Below, piece after piece: positions 23,479 to 32,226 of a stretch of 64,000 nt of DNA. The DNA comes from Archangium primigenium. Lineage in GTDB: Bacteria; Myxococcota; Myxococcia; Myxococcales; Myxococcaceae. How positions within the stretch are numbered: the stretch's first letter is position 1; every line of letters starts with the position of its first letter. The stretch is from NCBI RefSeq assembly GCF_016904885.1, contig NZ_JADWYI010000001.1:8861224-8925223 (forward strand), written 5' to 3'. The position numbers and the translations under genes were made by a program. The notes beneath the pieces are model-generated. The model was given only the letters and a program-made list of their open reading frames with translations. It ran no database searches and was not told the origin of the DNA.

Positions 23479-24443
23479 CCGAGCGCCGCGCGGGGCGTGG
23501 AGGGCGCGTTGACGAGGAACTCCGGGCGCCTGCCCGCGGCGAAGGCCTCCAGGTTGCGCGCGGCCCACTCGAGGCTGCCCGCGAGGTTCACGTCGGTGAG
23601 GCCCGCCACGTGGGGCGTGCAAAGCACCTGGGGCAGTTGGAGCAGCGGGTGCCGGGGGTCCACCGGCTCCTCCCAGAAGACGTCCAGGCCCACGCCGCCG
23701 AGTTGGCCCGAGCGCACGGCGGCCTCCAGCGTCTCGGGCTTCACCAGGCTGCCGCGCGCGATGTTCACGAGCAGGGCGCCCCGCTTCATGGCGGCGAGGG
23801 CGGGCGCGTCCAGGAGGTTCTGGTTGTGGGCGTCCGCGCGCGCGGCGAGCACGACGCAGTCCGCCTCCCGGAGCGCGTCGTGCAGCCTGTCCGTGCCGAA
23901 CACCTGGACGCCCTCGGGCCCGCCCTTCTCGGGGTGGGAGCGCACGCCCACCACCCGCATGCCCAGGGCCTGGAGCCGCACGGCGATGAGCGCGCCGATG
24001 TCCCCGAGCCCCACCACACACGCCGCCTTGCCGAACAGGGACGTGCCCACCGGGTGGGCCCAGCGGCCCTGGGCGAGGGAAGCCTCGGCCTCGCGCAGCC
24101 GCCGCGCGAGCGCGAGCAGGAGCAGGAGCGCGTGCTCGGCCACCGACTCGGCGTTGCCGGTGACGTTGGCGCGCAGGTTGGCCACCCACACGCCCAGCGC
24201 CGAGGCCGCGGCCACGTCCACGTTCTCGTAGCCGGTGCCGATCGTCTGCACGAAGCCCACCGAGGGCCGCTCCAGCACCTCACGGCCCACGCGGCACCCG
24301 GCGGCCATGACGGCCCCGACGCCGTCCAGGTCCAGCTCCGCGGGCACCCGCTGGAAGCGCACCTCGTGGGCGGAGAGCCGCTGGCCGAGCCGCTCGGCGA
24401 ACGCGCGGTACTCGGGGTTCTGGCTGAGGAAGGCGATGCGCAT
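23475..24443 (-). CDS. D-isomer-specific 2-hydroxyacid dehydrogenase
   Basis: A 322-residue NAD(P)-dependent dehydrogenase that interconverts 2-oxo and D-2-hydroxy acids. Seen: the Rossmann motif VVGLGDIGA, the substrate-binding Arg in NIARGSLV, a following acidic residue in the EEPVDP region, and the catalytic His in CTPHVAG. The N-terminal catalytic segment contains GTGYENVD. The exact acid (glyoxylate, hydroxypyruvate, lactate or another) cannot be read from the motifs. It is the last of a leftward set after ugd (18 bases apart) and is convergent with the SDR. Confidence 0.9.
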   Translation of the reverse strand: MRIAFLSQNPEYRAFAERLGQRLSAHEVRFQRVPAELDLDGVGAVMAAGCRVGREVLERPSVGFVQTIGTGYENVDVAAASALGVWVANLRANVTGNAESVAEHALLLLLALARRLREAEASLAQGRWAHPVGTSLFGKAACVVGLGDIGALIAVRLQALGMRVVGVRSHPEKGGPEGVQVFGTDRLHDALREADCVVLAARADAHNQNLLDAPALAAMKRGALLVNIARGSLVKPETLEAAVRSGQLGGVGLDVFWEEPVDPRHPLLQLPQVLCTPHVAGLTDVNLAGSLEWAARNLEAFAAGRRPEFLVNAPSTPRAALG

Positions 24444-24461
24444 GGGGCGGGCGCTCCGGGA

Positions 24462-25763
24462 CTACGAGCGGCGGCCGAGTCCCATGTAGGCGAAGCCCAG
24501 CTCCTGCATGCGCTCGGGGTCGTAGATGTTGCGGCCGTCGAAGATGACGGGGCTCTTCATGAGCGTCTTCATGCGCTCGAAGTCCGGGTGGCGGAACTCG
24601 TTCCACTCGGTGACGACGAAGAGGCCGTCCGCGCCCTCCAGGGCCTCGTAGGGCAAGGAGGTGTAGCGGATGCGGTCGCCGAAGACGCGGCGCGCGGTGC
24701 GCTCGGCCACCGGGTCATGCGCCGCCACCTTGGCGCCCTTGGCCAGCAGGCCCTCGATGACCTCGATGGACGGGGCCTCGCGCATGTCGTCCGTCTTGGG
24801 CTTGAAGGCCAGGCCCCACACCGCGAAGGTGCGCCCGTCCAGCGAGCCGAAGTGCTTGAGCGCCTTGTTCACGAGCAGCCGCTTCTGCCGCTCGTTGGTG
24901 CGCTCCACGGCGCGCAAGAGGTCCAACTCCAGGCCCAGCTCGCGCCCCTTGGCCACGAGCGCCTTCACGTCCTTGGGAAAGCAGCTGCCGCCGTAGCCCA
25001 CGCCCGGAAAGAGGAAGGGGTAGCCGATGCGCTTGTCCGCGCCCATGCCCTTGCGCACGAAGTCCACGTCCGCGCCCACCTTCTCGCAGAGCACGGCCAT
25101 GTCGTTCATGAACGAGATGCGCGTGGCGAGCATGGCGTTGGCGGCGTACTTGGTGAGCTCCGCCGAGCGCGTGTCCATGTAGAGGATGGGGTTCTCCGTG
25201 CGCACGAAGGGGGCGTAGAGCTGGCCCATGAGCTTGCGCGCCCGCTCGGACTCGGCGCCGATGACGACCCGGTCCGGCTTGAAGAAGTCGTCCATGGCGG
25301 CGCCCTCCTTCAGGAACTCGGGGTTGGAGACGACGTCGAACTCCACCTGCGTCACGCGGGAGATGGCCTCGCGCACCTTGTCCGCGGTGCCCACCGGCAC
25401 GGTGCTCTTGTCCACCACCACCGTGTAGTGGCGCATGGCGCGGCCCACCTGCTCGGCCGCGGCCAGGACGTACTGGAGATCCGCCTCACCGCTCTCGCCC
25501 TCGGGCGTGCCCACGGCGATGAACACCACCTGGGCGGGCGCCACCGCGGCGGCCAGGTCCGTGGTGAAGGACAGGCGCTTCTCCCGCGTGTTCTTGCGGA
25601 TGAGCTCCTCCAGGCCGGGCTCGTAGATAGGGACCTCGCCGCGCTGCAACTGGGCGATCTTCCGCGCGTCGATGTCCACGCAGGTGACGTCGTTTCCCGA
25701 GTCCGCGAAACACGTCCCCGCCACGAGTCCCACGTAGCCTGTTCCAATGATGGCGATGTGCAT
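24462..25763 (-). CDS. ugd: UDP-glucose 6-dehydrogenase
   Basis: A 433-residue enzyme that oxidises UDP-glucose twice with NAD to UDP-glucuronate, a precursor of exopolysaccharide and lipopolysaccharide sugars. The N-terminal NAD motif IGTGYVGLVAG, the conserved KYAANAMLATRISF and the catalytic Cys261 in YGGSCFPKD are all present; FKPKTDDMREAPS is also typical. The length is normal for the family. A ribosome-binding site AGGAA precedes the ATG. An upstream gene for a nucleotidyltransferase-fold protein reads the same way with an 84-base gap that contains a small hairpin (GGGGCG/CGCCCC, 25823-25841). A role in capsule or LPS sugar supply is likely. Confidence 0.96.
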   Translation of the reverse strand: MHIAIIGTGYVGLVAGTCFADSGNDVTCVDIDARKIAQLQRGEVPIYEPGLEELIRKNTREKRLSFTTDLAAAVAPAQVVFIAVGTPEGESGEADLQYVLAAAEQVGRAMRHYTVVVDKSTVPVGTADKVREAISRVTQVEFDVVSNPEFLKEGAAMDDFFKPDRVVIGAESERARKLMGQLYAPFVRTENPILYMDTRSAELTKYAANAMLATRISFMNDMAVLCEKVGADVDFVRKGMGADKRIGYPFLFPGVGYGGSCFPKDVKALVAKGRELGLELDLLRAVERTNERQKRLLVNKALKHFGSLDGRTFAVWGLAFKPKTDDMREAPSIEVIEGLLAKGAKVAAHDPVAERTARRVFGDRIRYTSLPYEALEGADGLFVVTEWNEFRHPDFERMKTLMKSPVIFDGRNIYDPERMQELGFAYMGLGRRS

Positions 25764-25847
25764 GCGCGTTCCTGGGCTGGAGGTCCAGGGCCGCTCTTAC
25801 GCCGGGACGCGGGTCAGGGGAAGGGGCGTCGAGTGCGCCCCCCCGCC

Positions 25848-26819
25848 TCACTGCCCCGTCAACAGCTTGCGCAGCCGCTCCGAGCCACGAACATGCCGCA
25901 TCTTTCCAACCTCACTCGCCGGGACGACCACCAGCCGCTCGAGCAGCTCGCGCGTGGCCCGGCGCAGGGGCGGCAGGAGGGGCTGCACGCGCGGCGCCGT
26001 CTCCGGGAACAGGCGCGCCACGATGGACAGGGAGGTGTGCAGGGCGCGCTCCAGGCGCCAGGCCCGCGCCCGCTCCAGGAGCACCGCCGCGTCCAGGGGG
26101 CGCGAGTACAGCCCGCCCATCTGCGGCGCGCCGAGCACCAGCTCGCGCAGGTCCACGAAGGACAGCCACGGCAGCTGGTAGCCCTCGCGCGCCTGCTCCA
26201 GGCACACGAGCAGCACCGCGTCCTCCAGGTCCGGTCGGAACACGGACGGGCCATATATCTTCATGGGCTGGGCGCGGGCGAACACCTCGCGCAGCTCCGC
26301 CTGGCGCGAGGCGCCGAGCACGTCCGCGTACAGGTAGATGGGCGTGCGGCCGTCGGACAGCACCTTGCGCGCGCCGTGCGGGGCCTCGTTGGGCTCCGGG
26401 CGGAAGTCGTGCTGGGCGAGGTAGCCGCTGAAGCCCTCCACGTCCATGCTCCGCACGAGCACCTGGATCTCCAGCACGGGGCGGAAGCCCACATGGGGGT
26501 AGAGCGTGTCGGCGAAGGACGCGCCCCCGAGGACGAGCACCTGTCGGCCCTCCAGCTCGCCCACGCACTGCTTGAAGTTGACGAGCTTCATCACGTTCTC
26601 GTTGACCGAGCCCGAGTAGATGCTCAACAGCCTGTCCCTCGCCCACTCCGGGGCCAGGGCGCCCGGCAGGCGGTACTCCAGGTTATAGGAGGCGAGCGGG
26701 GCCAGGCCCTGGGCGATGGCCCAGTCGACGTAGGCCTCCCAGGGCGCCTCGCGCAGCGAGCCCCGCGGCGGCTCGAAGGAGGAGAGGATGCGGAAGGTGT
26801 CCAGGAGGCTGGGAGCCAT
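25848..26819 (-). CDS. Nucleotidyltransferase-family protein, possibly catalytically degenerate
   Basis: A 323-residue protein resembling the Uncharacterised Nucleotidyltransferase family (NTP_transf_5 type), often encoded in polysaccharide loci. The core motif appears as VLGGASFADTLYPHVGFRPVLEIQVLVR: the position that normally reads as an Asp-x-Asp pair (DIDLLV) is Glu-x-Gln here, so metal-dependent transfer may be lost. The rest is helical with a C-terminal Arg- and Leu-rich tail. It lies just upstream of ugd on the same strand. No ribosome-binding site precedes the ATG at 26819, which suggests a leaderless message. Family assignment is moderate; loss of activity is inference. Confidence 0.75.
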   Translation of the reverse strand: MAPSLLDTFRILSSFEPPRGSLREAPWEAYVDWAIAQGLAPLASYNLEYRLPGALAPEWARDRLLSIYSGSVNENVMKLVNFKQCVGELEGRQVLVLGGASFADTLYPHVGFRPVLEIQVLVRSMDVEGFSGYLAQHDFRPEPNEAPHGARKVLSDGRTPIYLYADVLGASRQAELREVFARAQPMKIYGPSVFRPDLEDAVLLVCLEQAREGYQLPWLSFVDLRELVLGAPQMGGLYSRPLDAAVLLERARAWRLERALHTSLSIVARLFPETAPRVQPLLPPLRRATRELLERLVVVPASEVGKMRHVRGSERLRKLLTGQ

Positions 26820-26924
26820 GGGGGGGCTGCTTTAACGACACCCCGGACCGGGACGCAATCGGAAGCCTCGGCGTCCGTCGGGAATAGTCCAGGGGGGCGA
26901 GCTGTTGGGCGCCCTTCCCCAGAC

Positions 26925-28229
26925 ATGAGCCCCGTCCCACCGCCCCCCGACACCGCCGCCCAGCCCGTGGCGTCCACCGACCGGATCGTCCTGCTGGACG
27001 TGCTCCGGGGCTTCGCGCTGGCGGGGGTGTTCGTCTCCAACGTGTTCGTGTGGTTCACGGGCATGGTCTTCGTGACGCGCGAGCAGGCCCAGGCCGCGCT
27101 GGCGGCGGCGCCCTGGTGGGACACGGTGGCGTCGCAGCTCTACTCGGCGCTCGTGTCCGGCCGGTTCATCAGCCTGTTCTCGTTCCTCTTCGGCCTGGGC
27201 TTCTCCGTGCAGTTGCTCCGCGCCCAGGCCCGAGGCACCTCCATCAACCGCCTCTACGCGCGGCGCCTGGGGGTGATGCTGCTCATCGGCGGCGTGCACC
27301 TCACGGCGCTCTGGTACGGCGACATCCTCACCACCTACGCCACGGTGGGCTTCCTGCTGCTGCTCTTCCAGGGGCTGTCGGACCGGGCGCTCTTGCGCTG
27401 GGCGCTGGTGCTCATCTTCGTGGTGCCGCTCGTCATCGCCAGCGCCATGCGGTGGCTGCCGCCCCTGTTCTCGGGCACGCCGGGCGGCGCGAGCGAGGCG
27501 GCGCGGGCGTCCCTGGCCCAGAGCGAGGCCGTCCGGCTGGAGCTGGGCCGCGTCTTCAAGACGGGCGGCTACCTGGAGGTGGTGCGCGCCAACGCGTCGT
27601 TCTTCTTCGGCGAGTTCATCCGCCGCATCCCCCCCATGCTCAGCGCGCTCTTCGGGCGCTTCCTGCTGGGCTTCCTCGCGGGCCGGCTGCGGCTGTTCCA
27701 CGACGCGGACCAGCACCTGCCCTTCTTCCGCAAGCTGCTGCGCTGGAGCCTGGGGCTGGGCGGCGCCGCCAGCGTGGCCATCCTCGTGGTCAACCACCTG
27801 GTGCGCCAGAAGGTGCTCCTGCCGCACGGCGCCTTCCAGTTGTTCCTGATGCCGGTGCGCCAGCTCGCCGAGCTGGGCATGGCCGCCGCCTATGCCTCGG
27901 CGCTCGTGCTGCTCCTCCAGCGCGAGACCTGGGCCCGGGCCCTGCGGGTGCTCGCCCCGGTGGGCCGCATGGCGCTCACGAACTACCTGTGTCAGAGCGT
28001 GCTGAGCATCGTCATCTATTACGGCCTGGGCCTGGGGCTCATGGGACAGGTGAAGCCCGCGGCGTGCATCGCCCTCACGCTCGGGCTGTTCTCGCTTCAA
28101 ATCGGGTTCAGCCACTGGTGGCTCGCCCGCTTCCGCTTCGGTCCCGCCGAGTGGCTGTGGCGCTCGCTCACGTACGGCAAGGCCCAGCCCATGCGGCGCG
28201 AATCCGTGCTCGGCGCGGCGGCCCACTGA
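26925..28229 (+). CDS. DUF418-type multipass membrane protein
   Basis: A 434-residue membrane protein with about nine or ten helices. The N-terminus has the RIVLLDVLRGFALAGVF signature (an R-x-x-x-D-x-x-RG acyltransferase-3-like start), and the C-terminus has the DUF418 core: GRMALTNYLCQSVLSIVIYYG and the final SHWWLARFRFGPAEWLWRSLTYG. DUF418 proteins are predicted transporters or acyltransferases of unknown substrate. The open frame extends far upstream only because GC-rich codons avoid stops; the start at 26925 is set by the first N-terminal helix and family length. It is divergent from the nucleotidyltransferase-like gene (105 bases). Confidence 0.88.
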   Translation: MSPVPPPPDTAAQPVASTDRIVLLDVLRGFALAGVFVSNVFVWFTGMVFVTREQAQAALAAAPWWDTVASQLYSALVSGRFISLFSFLFGLGFSVQLLRAQARGTSINRLYARRLGVMLLIGGVHLTALWYGDILTTYATVGFLLLLFQGLSDRALLRWALVLIFVVPLVIASAMRWLPPLFSGTPGGASEAARASLAQSEAVRLELGRVFKTGGYLEVVRANASFFFGEFIRRIPPMLSALFGRFLLGFLAGRLRLFHDADQHLPFFRKLLRWSLGLGGAASVAILVVNHLVRQKVLLPHGAFQLFLMPVRQLAELGMAAAYASALVLLLQRETWARALRVLAPVGRMALTNYLCQSVLSIVIYYGLGLGLMGQVKPAACIALTLGLFSLQIGFSHWWLARFRFGPAEWLWRSLTYGKAQPMRRESVLGAAAH

Positions 28230-28451
28230 GGCCTCGGGCCGGTGGGCCCTCCCCACCTGACTTCCCATGTCCACCCTTCCAACGTGACTTCGGGCGTCCA
28301 CCGGGTGTAGAGGAGGGCCATGTGCCCGTCCGCTCCGCCGCGCCGCGCCCGCCGGGACCCGGCGCCCCCGCCCCCGGGCGTGAGAGCCCGACGGGCCCTA
28401 CCTCCCGCCTCCTTCACCGTCTCGGGCCGCCCCGCTACCACGCGCCTCAAC

Positions 28452-28481
28452 TTGACCCACAGTGCAAGCCACTGCTACTTT
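28452..28481 (+). promoter_or_regulatory. Sigma70-like promoter before the JAMM-like lipoprotein gene
   Basis: TTGACC (28452-28457) and TACTTT (28476-28481), 18 bases apart, lie about 73 bases before the ATG at 28554. The rest of the 324-base stretch 28230-28553 has no recognisable gene. It holds a GC-rich, Pro/Arg-coding-like segment and a strong AGGAGG before an in-frame ATG at 28320, which would add 78 residues without a signal peptide. Confidence 0.45.
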
Positions 28482-28539
28482 CTCCGTGAGAACGACTTTT
28501 CCTGGTTTGAGCGGGAAAGCCTGTCGCAGGGGACCCAGC

Positions 28540-28557
28540 ATGGCGCGGCCGACATGA
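28540..28557 (+). other. Five-codon leader minigene overlapping a lipoprotein start
   Basis: ATG at 28540 encodes M-A-R-P-T and stops with TGA (28555-28557), overlapping the ATG of the lipoprotein gene at 28554 as ATGA. A Shine-Dalgarno-like AGGGGA lies 6-8 bases before the minigene, whereas none lies close to 28554. This could couple or tune translation; it may also be chance. Confidence 0.3.
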
Positions 28558-29228
28558 AGACCGGAGCGACGGGCCGACGACGTGCCCTGTGGGCGGTGCT
28601 GGGACTGCTCGGCGGTCTGGAAGGCTGCGCCAGCAATCCGCACGTGAAGGTGCAGCGCATGGACAACGGGCTGCTCCGGGTCGAGGGCCCGCTCGCGGGA
28701 CCCTTCGCCAAACTCGAGGCCCTGGCGGCCAACGCCTGTGAGCTGATGACCCACGAGCCCGGCGCGTCCAACGGGGTGCACGGCTCCGAGTACTGCGCCC
28801 TGTACTACTACTCGCCCGGGGAGAAGGCGTACTTCCTGAGCTACCTGTCGGACATCAAGAGCAGCCTCAACTCGGAGACGAAGAGCTGCGAGCTGCCGCG
28901 CACGGTCGAGGATCCCCAGCACCCGGATGGCATCGTGCTGGGCGGCGTGCACACCCACCCGCACAACCGGCGCCTGTCGCGGCGGGACCTGGGCATCACG
29001 GCCATCTGGAACCCCACCCGCTTCACCGACCAAAGCACCGGCCAGGTCTTCGACCGCAACCTGCTGATGTTCTTCCGGGAGAAGACGGGCGAGTGCCGGG
29101 CCTACACGTACAACAACTTCTCGCGCCTGGTGTCCGCCCTGCGCGAGGGCGTCTGGGTGCCCATCGCCCAGGTCACCAACGACTCGGGCGACCTGGAGAT
29201 GTTCGCGGGGAAGGACTGGCTGCCATGA
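28554..29228 (+). CDS. Lipoprotein with JAMM/JAB-like metalloprotease motif
   Basis: A 224-residue lipoprotein (signal with lipobox LEGC, about residue 22). The mature part contains GGVHTHPHNRRLSRRDLG, which resembles the zinc-binding motif of JAMM/JAB peptidases (HxHP...SxxD), with one residue fewer than usual between HTHP and Ser. Upstream acidic residues (for example in the SYLSDIKSS region) could supply the remaining Glu or Asp. JAMM proteins are isopeptidases or peptidases; an exported lipid-anchored version is unusual. Its stop overlaps the start of the next lipoprotein gene as ATGA, so the two are co-translated. The zinc-peptidase call rests on the motif alone. Confidence 0.78.
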   Translation: MKTGATGRRRALWAVLGLLGGLEGCASNPHVKVQRMDNGLLRVEGPLAGPFAKLEALAANACELMTHEPGASNGVHGSEYCALYYYSPGEKAYFLSYLSDIKSSLNSETKSCELPRTVEDPQHPDGIVLGGVHTHPHNRRLSRRDLGITAIWNPTRFTDQSTGQVFDRNLLMFFREKTGECRAYTYNNFSRLVSALREGVWVPIAQVTNDSGDLEMFAGKDWLP

Positions 29229-29641
29229 GATCGCTCCTCCCCGTCCTGCTCGCGTGCGCCGGGTTGCTGAGCGGCTGCGGCTACTTCGGCTACTACCGCC
29301 ACACCCCGGCCGAGCGCGCCTCGCCCGAGGAGGCCGCCGCGGTGCGCTTCCCCGACTCCCTGGAGACGGGCGTGCGGCTCACCGGGCCGATGATGGCCGC
29401 GCTCAAGGTGGCCATGGACGACTACCGTCCGCCCGGCATCCGCCCGGAGAAGCTCACGCCCCCGGACAGCTGTCTGGCCCGCTGGGAGTCCATCCAGACG
29501 ACCGTGCTCCAGGTGAGCGAGACGCTCTTCTTCGTGGAGTTCGTGCCGGACCTGCGCGCCTGCGGTCCGGGCTACATCGTGCTCGACGCCGGGGCCACCT
29601 ACGCCCTCGACGGCCAGGGGCGCATCCTCGGCCGGGAGTAG
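29225..29641 (+). CDS. Small lipoprotein, unknown function
   Basis: A 138-residue lipoprotein (lipobox LLSGC near residue 18) followed by a mature domain with two further Cys (SCLAR, RACGPG) that could form a disulfide, and strands VSETLFFVEFVP and GYIVLDAGATYALD. It is translationally coupled to the JAMM-like lipoprotein by a 4-base overlap, so the two proteins probably act together at the envelope, perhaps as enzyme and cognate partner. I do not recognise the family. The stop is followed by a 97-base gap before the next gene, with no clear terminator. Confidence 0.78.
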   Translation: MRSLLPVLLACAGLLSGCGYFGYYRHTPAERASPEEAAAVRFPDSLETGVRLTGPMMAALKVAMDDYRPPGIRPEKLTPPDSCLARWESIQTTVLQVSETLFFVEFVPDLRACGPGYIVLDAGATYALDGQGRILGRE

Positions 29642-29738
29642 CGGAAACAGGGCATTTCCCGGCGGCCCCCCGGGGACCGGGCGCCCCGCGGCATGACGCG
29701 GCGCGCGGCGGGCCCGGCGGTGTGGTAGTCACCAAGCC

Positions 29739-31435
<1,697 letters not shown>

Positions 31436-31534
31436 TCCCGTCCCCGCCGTCCCCACATTTCGTCCAGGCCCGCGCTTGCCCTATCGTTGCGCCGTCCACG
31501 CTGTTTCCCAGCCGGTGCCCTGGAGGTTGTCCGC

Positions 31535-31861
31535 ATGAAGTCGCGCTTCGCCCTGTTGCTCAGCCTGTCGCTCGCCGCCGTCGTCCACGCCGAGGAGGAG
31601 ACCGCCGCCGAGACGTGGACGGCCAAGTGCAAGTCCTGCCATGGCGGGGACGGCAAGGGGCAGACCCAGATGGGCAAGAAGGAAGCCATCGACGACCTCT
31701 CCCTGCCCTCCTGGCAGTCCGCCCACGATGACGCGGCCATCCGCCAGGTGATCGCCGAGGGCTCGCCCAAGAACAAGAAGATGAAGGCCTACAAGGACAA
31801 GTTGAGCGACAAGCAGATCGATGCCCTCGTGGCCTACGTCCGCACGCTCAAGAAGGGCTAG
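31535..31861 (+). CDS. Small exported cytochrome c
   Basis: A 108-residue class I c-type cytochrome. The signal peptide (about 1-20) is followed by the heme site CKSCH (about 32-36) and a likely axial Met in SPKNKKMKAYKDKLS; the C-terminal helix KQIDALVAYVRTLKKG is typical. It carries electrons in the periplasm; partners cannot be inferred from the neighbours (PII upstream, mfd downstream). The ATG is preceded by TGGAGG with good spacing, and an in-frame ATG at 31487 is rejected because it would mask the signal peptide. A terminator-like hairpin follows the stop. Confidence 0.92.
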   Translation: MKSRFALLLSLSLAAVVHAEEETAAETWTAKCKSCHGGDGKGQTQMGKKEAIDDLSLPSWQSAHDDAAIRQVIAEGSPKNKKMKAYKDKLSDKQIDALVAYVRTLKKG

Positions 31862-31868
31862 CGCCTCC

Positions 31869-31894
31869 CCCCAGGGCGTGAATATTCCCTGGGG
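31869..31894 (+). terminator. Terminator-like hairpin after cytochrome c
   Basis: CCCCAGGG (31869-31876) pairs with CCCTGGGG (31887-31894) around a 10-base AT-rich loop, 8 bases after the cytochrome stop. A second small hairpin CCCGC/GCGGG (31896-31910) follows directly. No U-tract. Confidence 0.5.
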
Positions 31895-31927
31895 CCCCGC
31901 GTCTCGCGGGCAGGAGGCATCCCCCGA

Positions 31928-32140
31928 ATGCGCGTCCTCACCTTCGTTCTCGCCACCTTCCTCGTCCTGGTTTGCGCCACGCGTCCGCCTGCCCGCCTGT
32001 CCTCCACCCAGGACCCGGCGGCCACCGCCGAGTCCCTCCGGCCCAAGGACGGCAAGGGGGACGGCGGCTCGGACGACGACGACGAGGATTACCGGATCGC
32101 CGGGGGGTACGAGCAGTCGACCGCTCGCCGTCCGGGGTGA
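31928..32140 (+). CDS. Small lipoprotein-like peptide, hypothetical
   Basis: A 70-residue protein with a hydrophobic N-terminus and possible lipobox (LVLVC near residue 16), followed by a polar, acidic tail with a run of Asp (SDDDDED, about 48-54). The ribosome-binding site CAGGAGG lies 11 bases before the ATG, which supports translation. No family is recognised. It lies between the cytochrome hairpin and the mfd promoter. Confidence 0.5.
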   Translation: MRVLTFVLATFLVLVCATRPPARLSSTQDPAATAESLRPKDGKGDGGSDDDDEDYRIAGGYEQSTARRPG

Positions 32141-32170
32141 CCTCCACCCACCAGACGTCGCGCTCTTCCG

Positions 32171-32199
32171 TTGACCCCTCGGGGTCGCGCTCCTAATTA
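32171..32199 (+). promoter_or_regulatory. Sigma70-like promoter of mfd
   Basis: TTGACC (32171-32176), 17-base spacer, TAATTA (32194-32199). Transcription would start near 32206, about 20 bases before the mfd ATG, so the message is nearly leaderless and the start point falls inside the inverted repeat at 32201-32226. Confidence 0.65.
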
Positions 32200-32200
32200 C

Positions 32201-32226
32201 CCGGAGGCGCCTTCACGCGCCTCCGG
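32201..32226 (+). promoter_or_regulatory. Operator-like perfect inverted repeat at the mfd start
   Basis: CCGGAGGCGC (32201-32210) and GCGCCTCCGG (32217-32226) form a perfect 10-base dyad around CTTCAC, ending exactly at the ATG at 32227. It overlaps the predicted transcription start. It could be a repressor site, or, if transcription starts further upstream, a hairpin that hides the GGAGG site. Confidence 0.55.

Noticed and set aside
22521-28229. One uninterrupted 1902-codon open frame on the plus strand
   Set aside because: Most of it is the shadow of the SDR, dehydrogenase, ugd and nucleotidyltransferase genes; only 26925-28229 codes for a real membrane protein. The rest is Arg/Pro/Ala/His-rich noise from GC-rich codons.
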